Shown here: positions 1 through 9,071 of the stretch, piece by piece
Layout: every line of letters begins with the position of its first letter
How positions within the stretch are numbered: position 1 is the first letter of the stretch
Source: Microseira wollei NIES-4236
GTDB lineage: Bacteria > Cyanobacteriota > Cyanobacteriia > Cyanobacteriales > Aerosakkonemataceae
NCBI RefSeq assembly: GCF_020521235.1
Contig: NZ_BLAY01000080.1
Location: 1-44,842 of the forward strand
Direction of reading: 5' to 3'
Length of the DNA: 44,842 bases
Notes under the pieces: generated by a model
Database searches by the model: none
The model's input: only the letters and a program-made list of their open reading frames with translations
Told to the model about the DNA's origin: nothing
Position numbers and translations under genes: made by a program

Positions 1-453
1 GTTGCCATTTCCACCATCTATGTGGACAGTCTGTGTGCCATCTGGTTTTAGCAGTGTGACATCCCCTTCGGACCCATTTCCACCCAGGGTGATGTTGCCA
101 TTTCCACCATCTATGTGGACAGTCTGTTTGCCATCTGGTTTTAGCAGTGTGACATCCCCTTCGGACCCATTGCCACCCAGAGTGATGTTGCCATTTCCAC
201 CATCTATGTGGACAGTCTGTTTGCCATCTGGTTTTAGCAGTGTGACATCCCCTTCGGACCCATTGCCACCCAGAGTGATGTTGCCATTTCCACCATCAAT
301 GTGGACAGTCTCTGTGCCATCTGGTTTTAGCAGTGCGATGTCTCCTTCGGTACCGCTACCGCCCGCCAATATATTGCCTTTTTCACCGTCCAAGTGTATA
401 GTTACGCCGTTTGCTGTATTTTTTAAGAGAATTTGGCTGGTTTCTTGGGTCAT
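1..453 (-). CDS. 31-residue tandem-repeat protein, 3' part outside window
   Basis: A reverse-strand reading frame begins with ATG at 453, with a GAGGA ribosome site about 11 nt upstream, and stays open for 151 codons to the window edge, so the protein is incomplete. After a start MTQETSQILLKN it becomes a tandem repeat of exactly 93 bp (31 aa). Copy boundaries are near 280, 187, 94 and 1, and the unit contains VHIDGGNGNITLGG and GDVTLLKPDG. The inner copies are almost identical at the DNA level, which means recent expansion. Short G/N-rich beta repeats of this kind form beta-helical or fibre-like stalks in cyanobacterial surface or tail-fibre-like proteins. Function is unknown. The forward-strand frame over the same bases is a shadow of the repeats. 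Confidence 0.8.
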   Translation of the reverse strand, partial: MTQETSQILLKNTANGVTIHLDGEKGNILAGGSGTEGDIALLKPDGTETVHIDGGNGNITLGGNGSEGDVTLLKPDGKQTVHIDGGNGNITLGGNGSEGDVTLLKPDGKQTVHIDGGNGNITLGGNGSEGDVTLLKPDGTQTVHIDGGNGN

Positions 454-1210
454 TTGAAGCAGAGTCCTCAACTTGAGTTAAATCCATTTCTCAAATTCCC
501 ACTTGAACGAGTAAATGTCAAGTCTTTTTATCTGACTTATACAAAATCTGGCATGGTTCAAAAATAGCGGTTTTTGGGGGCGTTGCATAATCAGTTTATT
601 AACTAAGACTAATTTCCATGCAATGCTCTGATTGCAACTCTCTATATCCGTAATAATCTAAACTTATAAGTCATAAAATACACTTTTGTATATTGCGGTC
701 GCCAATTCATCGAGCGCTATGAGACCTTACACCTGACGACTGTAAGTCGCAGCTATACAGACAAAACCAGCCGCCGCCGGTTCAAAACCCTTGATTTTAC
801 GTTATTCCGCCCTGGCGGACTTTGTTTGTATAGCCGCGATTTCTGATCCAGGACTTACGCAAAAAAACAAAGGGCGATCCGAAAAATAGTGGGTGATTAG
901 TCGCGAGATTGACGCATCACCTTTGTTTTTGGCTTGATATCATGTCCGTTGAATTGCCCATAATAGTAAAACCTCACCGCGTCGTTGCGTAGGGAACATA
1001 ATAGATATCTCGGACAAACAGATAACGTTGATCGTGTTCCCTACTCCTAATTATGGGTAATCGACCGGACATGATATGAGTCAATCTGCCTAATATAGCG
1101 GATTGCAGCCGTTGATGGTACACCAAGCCAAAAGGCTGTACCTCACTCGCTGGCAATCCGCTGTATTTTAACCACAGATACACACAGATGTAGAGAGATG
1201 AATTCTGGGT
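454..1210. other. Gene-free stretch with small palindromic elements
   Basis: No convincing gene lies here. The stretch holds an A+T-rich segment (480-700), a segment starting AGGACTTACGCA that resembles one end of the palindromic element seen at 11761, the terminal-inverted-repeat element at 938-1077, and a smaller inverted repeat (AGCGGATTGCA near 1097 against TGCCAATCCGCT-like bases near 1150). Just before the next gene, the bases ACCACAGATACACACAGAT and TCTATCTGCGGTT are again inverted. The frame at 974-1183 lies inside these repeats and is rejected as a gene. Confidence 0.6.
938..1077. repeat. MITE-like element, copy 1 (ATATCATGTCC ends)
   Basis: The element is about 140 bp. Its ends ATCATGTCCGTTGAATTGCCC and the inverted GGGTAATCGACCGGACATGAT form a terminal inverted repeat. 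The interior (CTCACCGCGTCGTTGCGTAGGG, ATATCTCGGACAAACAGATAACG) reappears inverted at 13977-14125. Elements with the same ATATCAT...GGACATGATAT ends sit at 13977 and 40413. It has no coding capacity, which is typical of a non-autonomous transposable element. Confidence 0.75.
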
Positions 1211-4200
1211 TTATCTGTCTCTATCTGCGGTTCTAATTTCTGCAACTGCTTTTACCTGAATTGGTAAAGCGAGATGAGGATAAAGTTTATGAATTTTCAC
1301 CATCGTTTCTATCGCCAATTGTCGCGTGATAATTTCTGCCACTACCCTTGCTGCTTCCTCACTTTTTTGTGCTTCTTTATCTAAAAAGGCAAAGATGCGC
1401 TGCTTGGCAACTCTGCCTCGATTTACTTGCGATAGCACGGTGATAAAATAGGGTAGCAATTCCGGCAAGCGTTCGGGATTATTAATAGCATAACTCTCCA
1501 GATAATTCGTGGCAAATAACTGCATATCTGTTGAGGGATGTTCGCTGAATTTGATCAGATATTCTTGTCCATACGCTTCTTTGAAATACCGGGTTACCAT
1601 GTCGCGCCCAAATTTGCGGACATCTTGTCTGACGCTATCGCATAAATTAACCAGAATACTAGGAGTTAAATCGGTGTCGGTGAAGCATGTACCGCATACT
1701 CGGAAACCAAATTCCCGCGTATCATCCCACTGGCATTCTACTAACTTTACTGCCGCTAACATTTCCCGTTCGTTTCCGCGCTGGCGATTTAGATTGTGCA
1801 AGAATATTTCCCGCGCTGCTTCGCGCACAGCAAGAATTTCGTTATCGGCAAGTTTGACTATTTCTAATGTCTCGAATTCCTTTGCCCATCTGTCGCGGTT
1901 TGCACTCAGTACATATCCGACTAATTCTTGTGCTGCGGAAGATTTGGCTTTCAACAGGCGCAAGGCTGTATCTTTGGTAACATTGGTCATCCACTCTGGT
2001 AAATCTTCTTTGAGCAAAAGTACGATCGCGGCGTGGATACCTTCTTGCGTTTTGGGTTGCCACAAAATACCGATTAATTCTGTTGCTAATCTGGCGGCGA
2101 AATCTGGATGATTGGTGGCTAATCTTTGAATTGCTGGGCGAATTGCGTTGCGGATATCTGCTTGTTCGTGAACAATCGTTGTGACTAGCAGCGGGTATTG
2201 ATTCAAAAGCGTTGCGTCGGGGAGGTTTCCGAAAATTTGCATCCCAATGTTGCGGATTGACTCGTGGGGTGATGTCATGAGAGAGTCGATTAATCCTGAT
2301 GGTAAATTTGCCGCACTGGTTTCGTGATTGAGGAGGATTCTTGCGCCGAATTATTGGATTTCTAATAATGGGTTTTGCAGCAAGTCAAGTACAACGGATA
2401 AACCTAATGTGCCGAGTTGGTTAGGGAAGCAAGTAAGCAAGGTTTCGGAAATATCTTTTGCGATTGGTGCCCCTGTTGCGTTTAATCCTAATAGTGAGGC
2501 AAATAGCTGTACGATTAAGATTTTTGCTTGATTATCGCTCAGGGTAACTGAACTTAGGAATTGGCGGGCGAATTGGCGGGTTTCGGATTGGGGACTGGCG
2601 ATTAAGGCGATGATAAAATTGTTATCGGACTTGATGCGATCGCTCCCTGCCTCAATCCACCGATATGCCTCGGCGCGCGCGGGTGCAAAGGCACAATTTG
2701 CTATAGCTAAAACTAGGGTAAAATTGGGGTTGGTGGGGGTGTAGCGATCGCGCGCTATTTCAAATCCCAATTGCGCCGTCACTTCGTAAGGTTTATTGAG
2801 CAATCTAATTATCGTACTTTCATCTAATTCTGCACCAAACTGCGGACAAGCACGCGCCGCTTTAACCGCAAAATGATGCACGGGACGACAGTTACTTTCT
2901 AAAAGCAATCGCAATAATTCAGCAGGTTGTTCCAAAGTTGGGGAAAAGCTTCTTCTCTTACATCCGGTTCTGCATCTCCAGGTTTGTAGGAATCTCGACA
3001 ACGCCATGCTTTCGAGTTTTCCTTTAATTCATACCGCGGACTATTTTCATAAAGGATATGGTTGAAAGTTAGATCCCCACCGAAAGCATCCCAATTATGA
3101 GTAAATGAGATGCGATTCCAGTTAGAGCGATCCCATCGATAAACAGTAGTTTGCCTAATTGTTTCAGCATCAGCATCTGAATACTGAAGAAGAACTCCGA
3201 CAGCCATTTTTACATATTCAGTGTCGCCCAATTCGCCCAAGGTTTTTAGAGTACGCCACACCCGCCTCAAAAAATAGTCGCGAGTATGACTACTGTAAGC
3301 AATTCTTGCATCAGGACGTTGCATGTAATCTCGAAATTGACTGCTTTCAATTGTTTCCCACCGACTGGTTGAATTGTTATATTTAGATTCATATTTTCTC
3401 AAAGATCCAAAATTTCGGACAGCGTAAGAGTCACTGCGGTAGGTTGCTCCTTGTTTCTCAAAGCGGTAAGCAAGGATAGCGAAAACTTCTGCATCGTGGC
3501 GATATTCCGCCATTTTAAAAATATGTCGAAACCGCAGGAAATAATTCGGACGTAACGGCGCAGTTTTCAATATATCTATAAGTGCTGGACGGACATTCTC
3601 GTTATCGATTTGATAAATAGTATCGAGAAGGGCAAACCGCTTGTAATCTCCATTATTAAGATAGGTGCGTAAGGTATGAGAAAATTCATCTGCCGATTTG
3701 GCGCTGGTAAGTTCTGGCGGCAGATTTTCTATCATTTCAGATTGCCACCCGGCTTTTGTTTGTGCATCGGCGAGTTTGAGTAATGCTTCAAAGGCAATTA
3801 TGCTAACAAATTCTGGCGTTTTATTGTTACTGCGAAGGCGAACAAGTGCAGGAACAGCACCCTCGCCGCCACACCAACCTAATGCCCAAGCTATGCAATA
3901 ATCTCTCAGGGCATCGCCGCTGCCAATTAGTGGGATAATTAGAGGGGTTGCTTCCGGTATTTTTAGTTCTCCGGCGCGCCAAATTGCTCTTTCTAAAGGC
4001 CATTTGCTGGGACTTTGATTAGCTAGACGATTTAATATTGCTTCCTGGCGCGTGGCTGGTTTTTCTGGTTTAGCTAAAGTTTCTTCTAGGGGGGGAGTGC
4101 TGACATCTTGATAGCCTTTTTTGGTCTTTTCTGCTACTAATTTAGCGAAAACTTTCTCCGCTTCTGCCAATGGTACGGCTTGAGTTGTCTTTACCCCTTC

Positions 4201-4338
4201 TTTTAGATTTGCACCTCGCCGTCCGTAGCAGAAGTTAACCACATATCGATTTTCACCAGTTTGGCATAAATCGACTTCGTATACTTTGTCGGAAGTTCCT
4301 TCCTGGTAGTGCAGGGTTGTCCGTTTGATTAGTTGCAT
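1211..4338 (-). pseudogene. WGR-domain / HEAT-repeat protein, broken by a frameshift and a stop
   Basis: One ancestral protein of about 1,040 aa is split into three frames. The N-terminal part (4338 down to ~2940) starts MQLIKRTTLHYQEGTSDKVY and shows a WGR domain (CYGRRGANLKEGVKTTQAVP) followed by HEAT-like helices (WALGWCGGEGAVPALV). Near 2940 the frame shifts: REEAFPQLW must continue as EQPAELLRLLLESN in another frame, consistent with loss of one G in TTTGG(G)AACAA. The second frame runs to TAA at 2351-2353 (LLEIQ stop FGARILLN). It then continues in frame to 1211, with a further ~350 aa of helical repeats. Two independent lesions favour a true pseudogene over a sequencing error. WGR/HEAT proteins often accompany MoxR/VWA-type or DNA-repair-like modules; the function here is unknown. 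Confidence 0.8.
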
Positions 4339-4365
4339 AGGGGATGGAGAGCGAGGGGTTTTTTG

Positions 4366-4420
4366 TCTCGTTCTCTCGTTCTCTCGTTCTCTCGTCTCTC
4401 GTTCTCTCGTTTCTCTCGTT
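4366..4420. repeat. TCTCGTT microsatellite
   Basis: A run of imperfect heptamer units (TCTCGTT/CTCTCGT) lies just upstream of the WGR gene start on the reverse strand. It is a short tandem repeat of the kind common between cyanobacterial genes. Confidence 0.75.
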
Positions 4421-4531
4421 CCCAGGTTCTACCTGGGAATGCCGATGGGAGGCTCTTGCCTCCGGTTATGGAAGAATTTAACAGAGGCTCTGCCTCTAGG
4501 ATAGCGTTCCCAGGCTGGAGCCTGGGAACGA
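4418..4531. repeat. CGTTCCCAGG palindromic element
   Basis: Nested inverted repeats are present: CGTTCCCAGGTTCTACCTGGG, GGAGGCTCTTGCCTCC, AGAGGCTCTGCCTCT, and GTTCCCAGGCTGGAGCCTGGGAAC. Each segment is itself a small hairpin. This is a familiar cyanobacterial intergenic palindrome family with no coding potential. Confidence 0.7.
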
Positions 4532-4560
4532 GATACCAGATACCAGATATAACGAATATC

Positions 4561-4590
4561 AACCCGCCCCGGATGGATGGGGCGGGTTTT
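4561..4590. terminator. Hairpin terminator after the RHH gene
   Basis: AACCCGCCCC and GGGGCGGGTT form a 10-bp stem around GGATGGAT, followed by a T run on the forward strand. It lies about 22 bp beyond the stop of the reverse-strand RHH gene and can serve either strand. Confidence 0.65.
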
Positions 4591-4612
4591 GGTGCGGCGC
4601 AAATCCCGAATC

Positions 4613-4960
4613 TTAACCTTCTGACAAACTGCCAATACTCAGCGGGACTAATTCTCCATGTCGCGTCAGTCCTAATAACATTGGTTCCTGAGGTCGGATA
4701 AACTCTCCTGTAAGCACGCAGCGTTCTTCTCGTTCGGCTGTGGCGGGAATGCTGGCGCGAATGTCAGAGCGCGAAAACTGCGGTTTAAACGCTCCAGATT
4801 TCTGTTGCACGTAATTCCAGAGGATTTCCCGGATTAGCGCTTGATAGCCTTGGTTTCCAGCCAAATCTTTCAGTCTATCTTTCAAATCTCGCTCCAGGCG
4901 TATGCTGGTAACGTCCATCTCGGTGGTGGGGATCCGGGTAGCAGTGTTATTCGCGAACAT
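4613..4960 (-). CDS. RHH-fold conserved cyanobacterial protein
   Basis: The protein has 115 aa. The ATG at 4960 is chosen because AAAGGAGA lies 8 nt upstream; an in-frame start farther upstream (5056) adds non-conserved residues. The N-terminal half contains a CopG/Arc-like strand and helices (TSIRLERDLKDRLKDLAGNQ, then ALIREILWNYVQQKSG), which suggests DNA binding as a dimer. The C-terminal half (CVLTGEFIRPQEPMLLGLT) has two features reminiscent of a small zinc- or ligand-binding appendix but no full metal motif. It is divergent from the gene at 5058. It could be a stand-alone regulator or an antitoxin without a visible toxin. Confidence 0.75.
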   Translation of the reverse strand: MFANNTATRIPTTEMDVTSIRLERDLKDRLKDLAGNQGYQALIREILWNYVQQKSGAFKPQFSRSDIRASIPATAEREERCVLTGEFIRPQEPMLLGLTRHGELVPLSIGSLSEG

Positions 4961-5057
4961 TTTACTTTTCTCCTTTAAGGGGTAGACAGATCTAATAATA
5001 CAAGTGTAGTATTTTATTAGTAAGATTTCTAATCTAGAGCCTTCAAGAACTACCAAC

Positions 5058-5306
5058 GTGATTCACCAGCAATCCCTTTCCACTTCAATGCCCGTCACCA
5101 GTCGCTTAGACGACGGTGCAGACGCCATTTGGGGCGTCACCAGGGGAATTGCAGTGGATTGTTTGTTGGAACTTTGGTATGGCTTGCAAGATCGAGGTAA
5201 AGAGGTCAAACCTAATTTTGCCCTAGTGTTTAACGGGCATAACGGATCGGCAGATTCATTAAGACGAAGCGGGAGGTACAGGCTTAAAGTGACTGTACCT
5301 ATATAG
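5058..5306 (+). CDS. Hypothetical 82-aa protein
   Basis: An open frame from GTG at 5058 ends 24 bp before a strong terminator, upstream of the HNH gene on the same strand. The middle (IWGVTRGIAVDCLLELWYGL) looks protein-like, but no family is recognised and the start lacks a clear ribosome site. It lies back-to-back with the RHH gene at 4613-4960. It may be a small real gene or a chance frame. Confidence 0.3.
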   Translation: MIHQQSLSTSMPVTSRLDDGADAIWGVTRGIAVDCLLELWYGLQDRGKEVKPNFALVFNGHNGSADSLRRSGRYRLKVTVPI

Positions 5307-5330
5307 AACGAGAAGAACCCAAAGCCTTCT

Positions 5331-5370
5331 AACCCCCGCTTCTAAGTAACCAGAGGCGGGGGTTCTTGTT
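5331..5370 (+). terminator. Intrinsic terminator
   Basis: AACCCCCGCTTCT and AGAGGCGGGGGTT pair around AAGTAACC and are followed by CTTGTTT. The hairpin lies immediately before the ribosome site of the HNH gene, so it may act as a terminator or attenuator ahead of that gene. Confidence 0.75.
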
Positions 5371-5385
5371 TAAGGAGTTTAGATC

Positions 5386-5919
5386 GTGACATCAACATCG
5401 CAACCTCACAGGCAAAGACCAACAGAAGTGTTAGCCCAGTCGGTGGTAGTGTTCTCCAAGAACTATCTGCCGATGAGTCGAGTCAATATTAAGCGGGCAA
5501 TTACCCTGCTGATAACGGGTAAAGCGGAACCGCTGAGCATTGATCAGACGGCGGCGTGGCAGGTGAAATCGGCGAGCCATTTATTTTACGTGCCGCAACA
5601 GATTCGCCTGACGTTTACCAGTAACGAACGACTGTGGAAAGTGCCGCCAGTGAATCGGCGTGAAGTTTTGCGACGAGATCGCCACAGTTGCCAATACTGC
5701 GGCTGTACAAAAAACTTAACGCTGGATCACGTAATTCCACGGTCAAAAGGCGGAAAACACTCCTGGGACAACGTAGTTATTGCCTGCGAAAGGTGCAATA
5801 CCAAAAAAGGCGATCGCACTCCTGAGCAAGCTGGAATGCTTCTGGGCACCCAGCCAAAAGCCCCCCTCCACCCAGCAGTTGCTTTTGCCGAGCAATTCTG
5901 GCAGGAACAGCAACTTTAG
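5386..5919 (+). CDS. HNH endonuclease
   Basis: The protein has 177 aa with a GTG start at 5386 and AAGGAG 8 nt upstream. Residues ~90-145 carry a complete HNH zinc-finger nuclease: CQYCG, LTLDHVIPRSKGG, WDNVVIACERCNTKKG. This gives the CxxC...DH...N...CxxC pattern of the ββα-metal fold that cuts DNA. The N-terminal ~85 aa (VVVFSKNYLPMSRVNIKRAI) are typical of the widespread cyanobacterial HNH family, which is usually chromosomal and not obviously mobile. The cellular role of this family is not established. Downstream lies a tandem ATTGGTA repeat. Confidence 0.9.
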   Translation: MTSTSQPHRQRPTEVLAQSVVVFSKNYLPMSRVNIKRAITLLITGKAEPLSIDQTAAWQVKSASHLFYVPQQIRLTFTSNERLWKVPPVNRREVLRRDRHSCQYCGCTKNLTLDHVIPRSKGGKHSWDNVVIACERCNTKKGDRTPEQAGMLLGTQPKAPLHPAVAFAEQFWQEQQL

Positions 5920-6035
5920 GGAGTGGGAATTGGTAATTGGTAATTGGTAACTGGGCAAAACTTTCCCAACTACCAATCATCGATCGCCAATCGCCCATCC
6001 CCACTCAGCACTAGAAAAATGGGAGATACCCGACG

Positions 6036-6425
6036 ATGCTGAAACTCACCTATACCGAAAATGGATTTTATCTAGAGCGTCTGGCACAATCCCTAGAAGA
6101 TTGGTTGACGGCAAGAGTGATGCTGTCTGTGCGCGCTGGGTGGCAAATCTGCATCGGTGCTAGCACCGCTTCGTTCTTGTTACCTGCCGATCTGCCTGGG
6201 ATCGAGCGCTTGCAAGCGGAAGTGCGGCGCGAAGATGCGGAAATTATCGATCTGTGCGTTGGCGATGCGGAATGCGTCGAAGTCAGCTTGCGAGGAACTT
6301 GGGTTTCTACGAGTGCCGAAAGTGATGAAGGCGTGTTTGTGGTGACGTTGAGCGATCGCGTCGAGTTCTTCTTGTTCAAACTCTGGCAACTCTCTCAAAC
6401 CTACGCCTCTTGCATGAGTGAGTAA
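6036..6425 (+). CDS. Conserved cyanobacterial protein, unknown function
   Basis: The protein has 129 aa with ATG at 6036 and GGGAGA upstream. It is soluble with no signal or membrane segment, and it shows a mixed alpha/beta pattern (LPADLPGIERLQAEVRREDA; EVSLRGTWVST; GVFVVTLSDRVEFFLFKLWQ). I recognise it only as a cyanobacterial hypothetical protein. A strong hairpin terminator follows at 6429, so it appears monocistronic. Confidence 0.7.
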   Translation: MLKLTYTENGFYLERLAQSLEDWLTARVMLSVRAGWQICIGASTASFLLPADLPGIERLQAEVRREDAEIIDLCVGDAECVEVSLRGTWVSTSAESDEGVFVVTLSDRVEFFLFKLWQLSQTYASCMSE

Positions 6426-6428
6426 TTG

Positions 6429-6454
6429 TGGGGTGGGCAGAATAGCCCGCCCCA
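6429..6454 (+). terminator. Hairpin terminator
   Basis: TGGGGTGGGC and GCCCGCCCCA form a 10-bp stem around AGAATA directly after the preceding stop codon. Confidence 0.7.
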
Positions 6455-6505
6455 TTATTAGTAACGATGTGGACATTGACTGGATAATTGTTGGGGTAAT
6501 AGAGT

Positions 6506-7342
6506 GTGAAATTATCAGAACAAACGATATCGGATCTTGGATCTATTATTACGGGTGATGGAGGGCGTTCACCTTATCGAACTGGTTCACAACTGGTTTC
6601 ATTTTTTAATGAATTTGGTTCTCAGGATACATACGGTAATGGTTTTCCTTCACGTTGGTATTACGTCGAGGAAAAGTTACGTCAATTTAATGATACGCCA
6701 ACCATGAAGTGCATACTGGTTGCGGCTGTTGCTCCTCGTCATTTTCTGGGAAAGGAACTCGATATTAACGTTGCAGTTGAACATCTCAACCAATTTCTCG
6801 AATTTGACAATTATGAATTCCGACCATTAGGAAAGCAATGGGAAGTTTATAAATTAGGTGTTTCTCAAATCAAAATGTCACATCCTTATGAAAATTCGGT
6901 TGAGATAACACACATCTTTATCGAGGAGCAAATCAATAAATGTGACAAGAAGCTTGCCGAAGGCGACTTTGATGGAGCAATCACTAATGCACGCTCTCTC
7001 GTCGAGGCAGTTTTGTCTGCAATTGAAAAAGAGTTTGATCCTAATCCACCAGAGTATGATGGGAACCTCCCAAAGCTATATAGAAGGGTTCAAAAACATT
7101 TGAATCTTTGCCCAGGGCAGGAAAGCCTTGCAGAATGTTTGCGACAAATCCTTTCTGGGTTAACAAGCATAGTTTCTGGCTTAGCCACTTTGCGAAATAC
7201 AATGAGTGATTCTCATGTCATCTCGTATAAACCACTGGAGCATCACGCAAGGCTAGCAGTTAATTCGGCTAAAACACTGTGCGACTTTTTATTTGAAACG
7301 AAGGAATATCAAATGCAGAAGCAGAAAATCAACGCCACCTAA
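6506..7342 (+). CDS. Abortive-infection C-terminal (Abi_C) domain protein
   Basis: The protein has 278 aa. The second half carries the Abi_C signature: residues ~150-175 GDFDGAITNARSLVEAVL, then NLPKLYRRVQKHL, LRQILSGLTSIVSGLATLRN and the terminal histidine-containing SDSH. This architecture is known from candidate phage-defence genes (Abi-type) and related predicted RNA-targeting helical domains. The N-terminal half has no recognised domain. Base composition is A+T richer than its neighbours and few HIP1 sites occur inside it, consistent with acquisition. It stands alone without an obvious partner, so its defence role is inferred. Confidence 0.75.
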   Translation: MKLSEQTISDLGSIITGDGGRSPYRTGSQLVSFFNEFGSQDTYGNGFPSRWYYVEEKLRQFNDTPTMKCILVAAVAPRHFLGKELDINVAVEHLNQFLEFDNYEFRPLGKQWEVYKLGVSQIKMSHPYENSVEITHIFIEEQINKCDKKLAEGDFDGAITNARSLVEAVLSAIEKEFDPNPPEYDGNLPKLYRRVQKHLNLCPGQESLAECLRQILSGLTSIVSGLATLRNTMSDSHVISYKPLEHHARLAVNSAKTLCDFLFETKEYQMQKQKINAT

Positions 7343-7643
7343 CAACCCTGGTGCAGCGGACTGACCGAAGCTGCCTGTGGTGTTGTAAAGGTTGTTGGTG
7401 TTGGTAGCCGCTGACGAGGAAAGTTGTACTGTTTCCCGATGGATGGGAAAAATGCGATCGCCTTTGCATTATTAATCTCTATTCAGGTTGCATCTGAATG
7501 ATTAAAATTGGTGGTACGGGCACGGCATCAATAGGCTTTGTCTTTAAGTAGAAGGTTTTCTGCTGCCGTGCCCCTACAATAACTGGGTTGCACCTAATTG
7601 AAAACTGCTGTAATTCCGATGCAACCAGAATCGATATCACTAC
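7343..7643. other. Gene-free stretch with a GGGGCACGGCA palindrome
   Basis: No coding frame is supported. From about 7514 to 7577 there is a palindromic element whose ends ACGGGCACGGCA and TGCCGTGCCCCT are inverted. The same element recurs at 31165 and 35821, and in altered form inside the MITE at 13977 and around 36290-36600. Confidence 0.55.
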
Positions 7644-7937
7644 CTACGAGTTGGTGAAGAGCGATCGCAAATCTCGTTTCCCATTCACCACTCGGACAAT
7701 TTCAACCCGATCGGTCATGACTTGATACAGGATGATGTACCCCTCCAAGGGTAAACCCAGCAAGTTAGCCCTTAACTAAGGGTAACTACGACCGGAATTT
7801 GGAAAAGAGACGATCTGCTGACATCGCCGCTCGAATTCATCTAAAAACCGCTCACCTGCTGCAACATTCACAGAAGCAAAATAATCTGCGATCGCCTGCA
7901 AATCTCGCGATGCAGGCAGCGAAATTACATACCGCAC
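7644..7937 (-). pseudogene. parE: ParE-type toxin with in-frame stop
   Basis: Reading from GTG at 7937, two bases after the ParD stop, gives VRYVISLPASRDLQAIADYF and ERFLDEFERRCQQIVSFPNS, then a TAG at 7776-7778 replaces a conserved codon (probably CAG to TAG). The same frame continues with LRANLLGLPLEGYIILYQVM and ends at 7644 after 97 codons. This is the expected size and pattern (GYIILYQV, VRVVNGKRDL) of ParE/RelE-superfamily toxins that poison gyrase. The premature stop should inactivate the toxin while its antitoxin stays intact, the order of decay expected when the antitoxin must persist. Confidence 0.8.
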
Positions 7938-7939
7938 AA

Positions 7940-8203
7940 CTACTGCGCCTCTCTTGCTTGTTGTAATTTAGCCCGCAACTGATTTACAAACGTTTCGCCA
8001 TCGACAACTTCGCCCCGTTCCAAAGCCGCGATTCCCTCTTCCACCTTGGCGCGAGTATCAACTAACCAGGCTTGGTAAGCCAGTCGCTCAGTTTCTAGCA
8101 GGGCTAACGCCGCGTTGATCACCTCATCGACTGTTTGGAACTCACCCTGAGCTAGCAAATTTTGTACAACAATTTCTTGTTCAGGCTTGAGAGTAATATT
8201 CAT
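7940..8203 (-). CDS. parD: ParD-type antitoxin
   Basis: The protein has 87 aa. The N-terminal RHH DNA-binding region (MNITLKPEQEIVVQNLLAQG, then VDEVINAALALLETER) is followed by a toxin-binding C-terminal helix region (KVEEGIAALERGEVVDGETF), the classic ParD layout. It is immediately upstream of the broken ParE on the same strand, with 2 bp between stop and GTG start, so the two were cotranscribed. It is likely autoregulatory. It is intact although the partner is not. Confidence 0.88.
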   Translation of the reverse strand: MNITLKPEQEIVVQNLLAQGEFQTVDEVINAALALLETERLAYQAWLVDTRAKVEEGIAALERGEVVDGETFVNQLRAKLQQAREAQ

Positions 8204-8476
8204 AGGAATCCCACAATAGCGAACTTTCTACAACGTACTTCCTCATTTTAGCCACCCCACTTAAACTTCCCAAGCCCCTGATAAAACGTGCTGAGCTTGA
8301 AACCCAAGAACAAATCAATCGCCATTGGCTATAGGTAGCCTGAGCGATCGCCCCTCTACAGGCAGCCAACACTTTTTCACCGATTCCGCCTATGGGTAAC
8401 CCTTTCTGGCGCAGCGTAATTTCACCCGTCATAGGCGATCTGCTTTCTCCTGAAGCCTGTTTGCTTTCTCATTTGA

Positions 8477-8672
8477 GTCATTCGTATATTCATTTTGGTA
8501 TTTTCCGCCAGCAAAATGGCAATTTACTTTCTAATTTTGCCTTTTTGCTTACTCATTTCAGTGTTTCGCGCATTCATTTTAGTATTTTCCGCAAGCGAAA
8601 CGGCAGAAAACTTGCTAATTTTGCCTATTTGCTTTCTGATTTCAGTAATTCGCGCATTCATCCGAGCGATCG
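8477..8672. repeat. Degenerate 84-bp tandem repeat
   Basis: Two and a half units with an 84-bp period (CATTTTGGTATTTTCCGCC, CATTTTAGTATTTTCCGCA) are visible. Read on the reverse strand, the units give a 28-residue coiled-coil-like motif (MNARITEIRKQIGKISK, SLAENTK) interrupted by one in-frame TAA. The frames over it on the forward strand are hydrophobic and unlikely to be real. It is most likely the remnant of a repeat protein. The surrounding 8204-8816 shows no other gene. Confidence 0.55.
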
Positions 8673-8816
8673 CAGCAAGATCAACGTCAACACCAATGGC
8701 AAGCAAGCAGCCGCAACCAGTTAAGATGAGCGTTAGTATGTTGGATCGTTTGATCGCGATCGTTATGGGCATCGCCAACTTGCTCAAATCAGCCCTCTTC
8801 CGGCAAGAGAAAAGGG

Positions 8817-9071
8817 CTATTTGCACCTGTCGATCGAGGAAACAGCTAAACCGTAGTTCAATTTCAGCCCTGATTTCTCAACTCCCGGACGATTTCCAAA
8901 AGCGAGATTTTTAGACCACACGGAATCAAAAGGACAGAGGATTTGTCGGTTTTCAGGAGACAACCACAAGAGCGCGTCTTCTACATCCGCTATTCGGTAG
9001 GTTTCCTTCAGCAGGATGCAAGTCAGCAAGCGATGAACGGTAATCGCTTGAGAGTCTGTTAGCACAATCAT
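8817..9071 (-). CDS. Small hypothetical protein, paralogue of its upstream neighbour
   Basis: The protein has 84 aa and starts MIVLTDSQAITVHRLL. Its start codon directly abuts the stop of the 42-aa gene at 9072 (TAAATG), so the two are translationally coupled. The first ~40 residues (VLTDSQAITVHRLLTCIL, IADVEDALLWLS) resemble the upstream protein (TLSDDEVALIRSLLTALR, VRDIDKALVILS), suggesting a tandem duplication. The remainder may be read-through into non-conserved sequence. Function is unknown. Confidence 0.55.
   Translation of the reverse strand: MIVLTDSQAITVHRLLTCILLKETYRIADVEDALLWLSPENRQILCPFDSVWSKNLAFGNRPGVEKSGLKLNYGLAVSSIDRCK

Noticed and set aside
2-457. Forward-strand 151-aa repeat frame rich in Pro and Ser
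   Set aside because: It is the complement of the 93-bp repeats; the reverse strand has a start, ribosome site and plausible beta-repeat protein.
8392-8914. Two hydrophobic forward frames
   Set aside because: They are carried by the 84-bp repeat and its flank; no ribosome site and no family.
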